A stretch of DNA of 11,473 bases from positions 1-11,473 of the forward strand of contig JAAYAO010000278.1 of NCBI GenBank assembly GCA_012719335.1. Direction: 5' to 3'. Every line of letters starts with the position of its first letter. The first letter of the stretch is position 1. The translations under genes were made by a program, and so were the position numbers. This document shows, in pieces, positions 6,740 to 11,473 of the stretch. Below the pieces are notes generated by a model. The model worked only from the letters and a program-made list of their open reading frames with translations. It was not told the origin of the DNA and did no database searches. Source of the DNA: Propionibacterium sp. (GTDB lineage Bacteria > Actinomycetota > Actinomycetes > Propionibacteriales > Propionibacteriaceae).

Positions 6740-7563
6740 CGTCCGGTGAAGTTCGGCTTGCGTTTCTCGGCGAAGGCCCGCGGGCCCTCCCGGGAGTCCT
6801 CGCTGCGGAATACCTCCACCCCGATCGCGGTCTCCACCGCGAAGGCCTCGAGTTCGTGCAGGCCCTCGGTGTCGCGGATCGACTTCAGGATCGCCTGCAC
6901 CGCCACCGGGGAGTTGTTGGCGATCATCTCGGCCAGTTCCAACGCCCGGGTGAGGGCCTGCCCGTCCGGCACCACCTCACCGATCAACCCCCAGGCCAGG
7001 GCCTGGGCGGCATCGATGTGACGGCCGGTGAGCAGAATGTCGGCGGCCGCGGTGTGCGGGATCTGCCGGGGCAGCCGCACCGTCGAGCCGCCGATCGGGA
7101 ACAACCCCCACTTGGGTTCGGACAGCCCGAACCGAGCCCCGGCACCGGCCACCCGGATGTCGGTGCCGAGCAGAATCTCGGTGCCGCCGGCGATCGCGTA
7201 CCCCTCGACCGCGGCGATCAACGGCTTGCTCGGCCGGCGGCCCTTCAACAGGCCGGGCATCCGGGTCAGATCCATCCCGCCGCCACCGTCCGCACCGTGA
7301 ATCCGGTCACCGGCCGGGGTGGCGCTCATCGCCTTCAGGTCGGCCCCGGCACAGAAGGTGCCCTCGGCGCCGGTCAGCACCGCGACGCGGATCTCGGGGT
7401 CGTCGTCCATCCGGTCCCAGGCCTCGCCCATCAACCGCATCATGTCGCCGGTCAGCGCATTGCGCGCCTCGGGACGATTCAGCGTGATCACCAGCACGTG
7501 GCCGCGCTGTTCGATCAGACAATCGGGGGTCCGGTTCGGGGTCTCGGACGTGCCGGAGCTCAT
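6736..7563 (-). CDS. echA19: EchA19-like enoyl-CoA hydratase of sterol side-chain beta-oxidation
   Basis: Crotonase-fold protein of 275 residues. M. tuberculosis EchA19 (Rv3516) has 263, so this one has about 12 extra N-terminal residues; no later ATG or GTG precedes the conserved core. The crotonase catalytic pair is present: Glu129 ([13 protein letters not shown]) and Glu149 ([15 protein letters not shown]). The oxyanion-hole region is [11 protein letters not shown] (69-79). Shared blocks include [47 protein letters not shown] and [10 protein letters not shown]. EchA19 hydrates steroid enoyl-CoAs during side-chain degradation. It is the first gene of the minus-strand operon, divergent from fadD19, with GGAGG 10 nt before ATG 7563, slightly far. 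Its exact substrate, such as a C24-branched enoyl-CoA, is inferred from the neighbours. Confidence 0.93.
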   Translation of the reverse strand: MSSGTSETPNRTPDCLIEQRGHVLVITLNRPEARNALTGDMMRLMGEAWDRMDDDPEIRVAVLTGAEGTFCAGADLKAMSATPAGDRIHGADGGGGMDLTRMPGLLKGRRPSKPLIAAVEGYAIAGGTEILLGTDIRVAGAGARFGLSEPKWGLFPIGGSTVRLPRQIPHTAAADILLTGRHIDAAQALAWGLIGEVVPDGQALTRALELAEMIANNSPVAVQAILKSIRDTEGLHELEAFAVETAIGVEVFRSEDSREGPRAFAEKRKPNFTGR

Positions 7564-7652
7564 CTGTGATCTTCCTCCATGCCTGCGTGGGTTGGTGTCA
7601 GCCGTTGGGAAAAGGCTTGCTGCAGGAACGGTAACACCACATACTCGGATCT
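7564..7652. promoter_or_regulatory. Divergent promoter region between echA19 and fadD19
   Basis: These 89 bp must hold the promoters for both sterol operons. On the plus strand TTGCTG (7617-7622), a 17-bp spacer and CATACT (7640-7645) form a plausible sigma-A-type promoter. Transcription would then start at about 7652, next to the fadD19 GTG. On the minus strand I see no convincing pair. I looked for the KstR palindrome AACnnGTT and found no clear copy; the nearest thing is AACGGTAAC at 7627-7635, which does not fit. Confidence 0.5.
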
Positions 7653-9290
7653 GTGAGCTTCAATCTCGCTGACCTGATCGAACATGCTGTCGACGCCACT
7701 CCGCAACGGGCGGCCCTACTGAGTGAACGCGGCGACCAGACCTTCGCCGAGCTCGAGGACCGGGCGAACCGGCTCGCGCACGCCCTGGCGGCCCGCGGTG
7801 TGGGGCCCGGCGACAAGGTCGGAATCCTGTCGCGCAACACCGTCGAGGCGATCGAAGCGATGGTGGCCGCCTTCAAACTGCGCGCGGTGATGGTGAACAT
7901 CAACTACCGCTACGTCACCCCCGAGGTGGTGTACCTGGTCAACAACTCCGATATGGTCGCCCTGGTTTGCGAGCGGCGGTACCTGCCCGTGGTCGCCGAG
8001 GCCTTCGACCAATGCCCGCAGTTGACCTCGATACTGGTCGTCGACACCGACGGCCCGCACGACGACACCGACCCCGCCGGGTTCGAACGCTACGAGGACG
8101 TGCTGGTCGATCAGTCGGGCGAACGCGACTTCGCCGAACGCAGCAGCGACGACATCTTCATGCTCTACACCGGCGGCACCACCGGCCAACCCAAGGGGGT
8201 GATGTGGCGCCACGAGGACGCCTGGCGGGTGTTCGGCGGCGGGATGAACCTGCTCACCGGCGAGTACCTGCCCGACGAGTACGCGCAATCCCGGGCCGGG
8301 GCCGCCGGCGATCAGGTGGTGCGCTTTCCCACCCCGCCACTGATTCACGGGGCCGCCCAGTGGGCGATCCTGTCGTCGCTGTTCAACTGCGGTGCGGCGG
8401 TGATGCTGCCCGACTTCGACCCGCATGCGATCTGGCGGGGTGTCCAGCAACACCGGGTGAACGTGATGATGATCACCGGCGACGCGATGGCCCGTCCGCT
8501 GTTGGACGCCCTGGCCGAGGGGCCGGCCGGGGGTGGCCGCTACGACACCTCCTCGCTGCGCGCCCTGTCGTCCACCGCGGTGCTGTTCTCACCGACAATG
8601 CAGCAACGGTTCGTCGAGTGGCTGCCCGACTGCTTCATCACCGACTCGATGGGCGCCAGCGAGGCCGGGTTCAACGGCATGAACATCATCCGGGCCGGGC
8701 ACACCCCCACCCAGATGTCGATCCGGCTCGACCGCACCACCGCCGTCCTGGACGAGAATGGGCGCCCGGTCGAACCCGGGTCGGGCGACATCGGCATGCT
8801 GGCCCGCAGCGGGCACATCGCCCTGGGCTATTACAAGGACGAGAAGAAGACCCGCGAAACCTTCCGGGAATACGACGGGGTGCGCTACTCGATCCCCGGT
8901 GACCTGGCCCGGGTGGAGACCGACGGCACCGTCACCGTGCTCGGCCGGGGCAGCACCTCGATCAACTCCGGCGGGGAGAAGATCTTCCCCGACGAGGTCG
9001 AGGCCGCCGTCCGGGCCCACCCCGATGTGGTCGACGCCCTGGTGCTGGGCGTCCCCGACGAACAGTGGGGGCAGCGGGTCGCCGCGATCGTGGTGCGCGC
9101 GCCCGGCTCCGAGGTCGGGTTGGCCGATCTGAACCGCACCGCCCGGCAACACATCGCCGGCTACAAGGTGCCGCGCAGCGTCTGGTTCGTCGACGCGATC
9201 AAACGCTCACCCGCCGGCAAATCCGACCTGCGGTGGGCCCGGCGCCTGACCGAGGAACAACCATCCAGCGAAGACCAGTTGGTCAAGTGA
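7653..9290 (+). CDS. fadD19: FadD19-like steroid-CoA ligase
   Basis: A protein of 545 residues (M. tuberculosis FadD19 has about 548) with the full adenylate-forming set. It has the P-loop [11 protein letters not shown] (172-182), SMGASE (332-337), GDLAR with Asp417, the hinge [14 protein letters not shown] (431-444) and the catalytic Lys523 in [10 protein letters not shown]. It forms CoA thioesters of C26-oxidised sterol side chains with ATP. In Rhodococcus rhodochrous, FadD19 is essential for C24-branched sterol side chains. I take GTG 7653 as the start: [14 protein letters not shown] aligns with the family N-terminus, and there is no ribosome binding site ahead of it, which suggests a leaderless transcript. 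It opens the plus-strand operon and ends 8 bp before the flavoprotein gene, with that gene's GGAG directly after the TGA. Confidence 0.93.
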   Translation: MSFNLADLIEHAVDATPQRAALLSERGDQTFAELEDRANRLAHALAARGVGPGDKVGILSRNTVEAIEAMVAAFKLRAVMVNINYRYVTPEVVYLVNNSDMVALVCERRYLPVVAEAFDQCPQLTSILVVDTDGPHDDTDPAGFERYEDVLVDQSGERDFAERSSDDIFMLYTGGTTGQPKGVMWRHEDAWRVFGGGMNLLTGEYLPDEYAQSRAGAAGDQVVRFPTPPLIHGAAQWAILSSLFNCGAAVMLPDFDPHAIWRGVQQHRVNVMMITGDAMARPLLDALAEGPAGGGRYDTSSLRALSSTAVLFSPTMQQRFVEWLPDCFITDSMGASEAGFNGMNIIRAGHTPTQMSIRLDRTTAVLDENGRPVEPGSGDIGMLARSGHIALGYYKDEKKTRETFREYDGVRYSIPGDLARVETDGTVTVLGRGSTSINSGGEKIFPDEVEAAVRAHPDVVDALVLGVPDEQWGQRVAAIVVRAPGSEVGLADLNRTARQHIAGYKVPRSVWFVDAIKRSPAGKSDLRWARRLTEEQPSSEDQLVK

Positions 9291-9298
9291 GGAGAACC

Positions 9299-10408
9299 AT
9301 GCGAACCGCCCTGGCCGAACGGCTCGGCATCCGGTACCCGATCTTCGGATTCACCCCGTCCGAGCACGTCGCCGCCGCCATCACCCGCGCCGGTGGGATG
9401 GGCGTGCTCGGCTGCGTGCGGTTCGACGACCCGGACGAACTGGACGCCACCTTGACCTGGATGGCGCAGAACACCGACGGGCTGCCCTTCGGGGTGGACG
9501 TGGTGATGCCGGCGAACGCCCCCACCGAGGGCACCGCCGGTGACCTGATGGGCATGATTCCCCAACAGCACAAGGATTTCGTCACCCGCACCCTGACCGA
9601 TCTGGGGGTGCCCGAACTCGAGGCCGAACGCGAGCACACCGTGCTGGGCTGGCTGCATTCCAATGCCCGCGCCCAGGTGGAGGTCGCCCTGCGGCACCGT
9701 CCCGCGTTGATCGCGAACGCGCTCGGTTCGCCCCCGGCCGATGTGATCGCCGCCGCGAAGGACGCCGGGGTGGCGGTGGCCGCTCTGGCGGGCAGCGTCG
9801 AACACGCCCGCCGCCATGTCGCCGAAGGGGTCGACATCGTGATCTCCCAGGGGCACGAGGCCGGCGGTCACACCGGGGAGATCACCACGATGGTGCTCAC
9901 CCCCCAGGTGGTCGACGCGGTCGGCGATGACGCCGCGGTGCTGGCCGCCGGCGGTATCGGCAGCGGACGGCAGGTGGCCGCGGCCCTGGCCCTGGGCGCG
10001 GACGGGGTGTGGCTCGGGTCGCGCTGGTTGACCGCCGCGGAGTACCAACTGGGCCGCGCCGGTGGGGACGCGCCGTCGGTGGTGCAGCAGGCGATCCTGA
10101 ACGCCGGCTCCGCCGACACCGTCCGCTCCCGGGTGTACAGCGGCAAACCCGCCCGCCTGCTGCGCACCCGCTGGACCGACGCCTGGGAGGCCGCCGACGC
10201 GCCGGATCCGTTGCCGATGCCGCTGCAGAACGTGCTGGTGTCGGAGGCCCATCAGCGGATCTCGGCCGGCGACGACCCGTCGGTGGTCTCGATGCCGGCC
10301 GGTCAGGTGGTCGGGCTGATCGACGAGATCGAACCGGTCGAGCAGATCATGGCCGAACTGGTCGACGGCTACCGGGCCGCGGTCGCCCGCCTCGGCGATC
10401 TGGGCTGA
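9299..10408 (+). CDS. Nitronate monooxygenase / 2-nitropropane dioxygenase-family flavoprotein
   Basis: The start is ATG 9299, with GGAG at 9291-9294; 369 residues. An upstream continuation of the frame is the shadow of fadD19. It is an FMN-binding TIM barrel: the N-terminus LGIRYPIFGF is followed by AGGMGVLG (31-38), the active-site His186 lies in GHEAGGHTG (185-193), and FMN phosphate loops AAGGIGSGRQ (216-225) and GADGVWLGSRWL (233-244) follow. The family includes nitronate oxidases, FabK-type enoyl reductases, and the IpdC-type protein (Rv3553) of steroid ring degradation, so the generic name should not be taken as the reaction. Its position between fadD19 and fadE26, 8 and 10 bp from each, argues for a step on sterol acyl-CoAs or on a product of side-chain cleavage. 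No reaction can be assigned from sequence. Confidence 0.85.
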   Translation: MRTALAERLGIRYPIFGFTPSEHVAAAITRAGGMGVLGCVRFDDPDELDATLTWMAQNTDGLPFGVDVVMPANAPTEGTAGDLMGMIPQQHKDFVTRTLTDLGVPELEAEREHTVLGWLHSNARAQVEVALRHRPALIANALGSPPADVIAAAKDAGVAVAALAGSVEHARRHVAEGVDIVISQGHEAGGHTGEITTMVLTPQVVDAVGDDAAVLAAGGIGSGRQVAAALALGADGVWLGSRWLTAAEYQLGRAGGDAPSVVQQAILNAGSADTVRSRVYSGKPARLLRTRWTDAWEAADAPDPLPMPLQNVLVSEAHQRISAGDDPSVVSMPAGQVVGLIDEIEPVEQIMAELVDGYRAAVARLGDLG

Positions 10409-10418
10409 GGCGGCGACG

Positions 10419-11473
10419 GTGCGAATCGCGCTCACCGAGCAGCAACAACGGCTGCGGGACGAGGTCGAGGCCTACTTCGACCGGTTGATGACCCCCGAAC
10501 GCCGCGCCGGGCTGGCCTTCGACGGGGGTGAGTTCGCCGACGGCGAGGTGTACCTGGAGGTGATCCGCACCCTGGGGGCGGACGGCTGGCTGGGCATGGG
10601 GTGGCCGACCGAGTTCGGTGGCCAGGGTCGCTCGATGGTAGAACAGTTGATCTTCAGCGACGCCGCCGCGGTGGCCGGGGTGGCGGTGCCGTACCTGACG
10701 ATCAACACGATCGGCCCCACCCTGATGCGGTACGGCACCCGGGCCCAGCAGGAGTTCTTCCTGCCGCCGATCCTGCGCGGCGAACTGCACTTCTCGATCG
10801 GCTACTCCGAACCCGACGCCGGCACCGATGTGGCCTCGCTGCGCACCACCGCCGAACTCGTCGGCACCCTCGACGACGGCGAGTTCGTGATCAACGGGCA
10901 GAAGATGTGGACCTCCCAGGTGAAATACGCCGACTGGATCTGGCTGGCCTGCCGCACCGACCCGGACGCGGCCAAGCACCGGGGCCTGTCGATCATCCTG
11001 GTGCCCACCGACACCCCCGGGTTCAGCTACGCCCCGGTCGACACGGTGGCCGGGCTGCGCACCTCGACCACCTATTTCGACAACGTGCGGGTGCCGGCGA
11101 GCAACCTGGTGGGGGACCTGCACGGCGGGTGGCGGCTGATGACCGCCCAGTTGAACCGGGAACGGGTGGCCCTGTTCTCCTCGGCCGCGGTGGCCCACGC
11201 GATCGACCTGGTCACCGCCTGGGCCCGCGACACCACCGGCCCGTCCGGGGGTCGGGTGATCGACCAGGAGTGGGTGCGGCTGCTGCTCGGCCGGGCCCGG
11301 GCGATGAACGAGGCCCTCACCCTGATGAACTGGCAGCTCGCCGCCCAGGTCGAGGACGTGTCCCCGGCCCAGGCCTCGGCCACCAAGGTGCTCGGCTCGG
11401 AGAACGCCCTGACCATCTACCGGATGCTGATGGAGATCGTCGGCCCGACCGCGCTGTTGCCGGCCGAATCACC
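10419..11473 (+). CDS. fadE26: FadE26-like acyl-CoA dehydrogenase (ChsE4 subunit), 3' end cut
   Basis: The gene is open from GTG 10419 to the window edge: 351 codons of about 400 in M. tuberculosis FadE26 (Rv3504). The start MRIALTEQQQRLR matches the FadE26 N-terminus, and GAGG at 10407-10410 overlaps the preceding stop. Family blocks are visible: YFDRLMTPERR, GADGWLGMGWPTEFGGQGRS, HFSIGYSEPDAGTD (flavin/substrate region), NGQKMWTS, YFDNVRVP and QLNRERVAL with the probable catalytic base Glu248. FadE26 pairs with FadE27 as the alpha2beta2 ChsE4-ChsE5 dehydrogenase, which acts on the C26-CoA thioester of the sterol side chain, so a fadE27 gene is expected just past the edge. The sequence resembles FadE26 clearly more than a general short-chain dehydrogenase, judged from memory. 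Confidence 0.9.
   Translation, partial: MRIALTEQQQRLRDEVEAYFDRLMTPERRAGLAFDGGEFADGEVYLEVIRTLGADGWLGMGWPTEFGGQGRSMVEQLIFSDAAAVAGVAVPYLTINTIGPTLMRYGTRAQQEFFLPPILRGELHFSIGYSEPDAGTDVASLRTTAELVGTLDDGEFVINGQKMWTSQVKYADWIWLACRTDPDAAKHRGLSIILVPTDTPGFSYAPVDTVAGLRTSTTYFDNVRVPASNLVGDLHGGWRLMTAQLNRERVALFSSAAVAHAIDLVTAWARDTTGPSGGRVIDQEWVRLLLGRARAMNEALTLMNWQLAAQVEDVSPAQASATKVLGSENALTIYRMLMEIVGPTALLPAES

Noticed and set aside
7563..7580. Short leader peptide MEEDHR overlapping the echA19 ATG
   Set aside because: Six codons from ATG 7580 ending at the echA19 start, but it shares the GGAGG used by echA19 and has no ribosome binding site of its own; no attenuator structure seen.
9065..9298. Upstream start for the flavoprotein gene inside fadD19
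   Set aside because: The extra residues are an out-of-frame reading of fadD19; the ATG at 9299 has GGAG just ahead and starts the barrel directly.

Overview
The window comes from a high-GC actinobacterium. Codon third positions are mostly G/C, several genes start with GTG, and many start and stop codons overlap. Every sterol gene resembles, as far as I can judge from memory, the cholesterol side-chain cluster of Mycobacterium and Rhodococcus (Ltp3, Ltp4, EchA19, FadD19, FadE26). The GGTTTCGAC...GCTCAACC(A/G)GCG repeats are of a kind common in actinobacterial genomes. A steroid-degrading Mycobacteriales-type or related actinobacterium is likely, but I cannot name the genus.

Layout. (1) 1-2343, minus strand: two paralogous secreted lipoproteins, the first cut by the window edge. 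They are separated by 314 bp filled with palindromic repeats. (2) 2411-7563, minus strand: a tight five-gene operon read echA19 > alpha-methylacyl-CoA racemase > tandem DUF35/OB-fold protein > ltp4 > ltp3, with 1-4 bp overlaps or an 11 bp gap. (3) 7564-7652: an 89 bp divergent promoter region. (4) 7653-11473, plus strand: fadD19 > nitronate-monooxygenase-like flavoprotein > fadE26 (cut by the right edge), with gaps of 8 and 10 bp.

How the genes fit together (established family roles plus inference). FadD19 makes the CoA thioester of a C26-oxidised sterol side chain. The racemase can set the C25 methyl configuration. FadE26, with a FadE27 partner expected beyond the edge, dehydrogenates the chain. 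EchA19 hydrates the enoyl-CoA. The Ltp3/Ltp4 thiolase-fold proteins with the DUF35 protein probably form the retro-aldol lyase. In Rhodococcus, ltp3, ltp4 and fadD19 are needed for C24-branched (plant) sterol side chains, so this is most likely a phytosterol side-chain locus. The flavoprotein has no established step here.

The most notable structural feature is a 39-bp tandem repeat inside the DUF35 gene (5148-5264). It matches the arms of the intergenic palindromic repeats at 844-1063 and supplies an in-frame Ser/Pro-rich linker with a 13-residue period between the two OB-fold domains.
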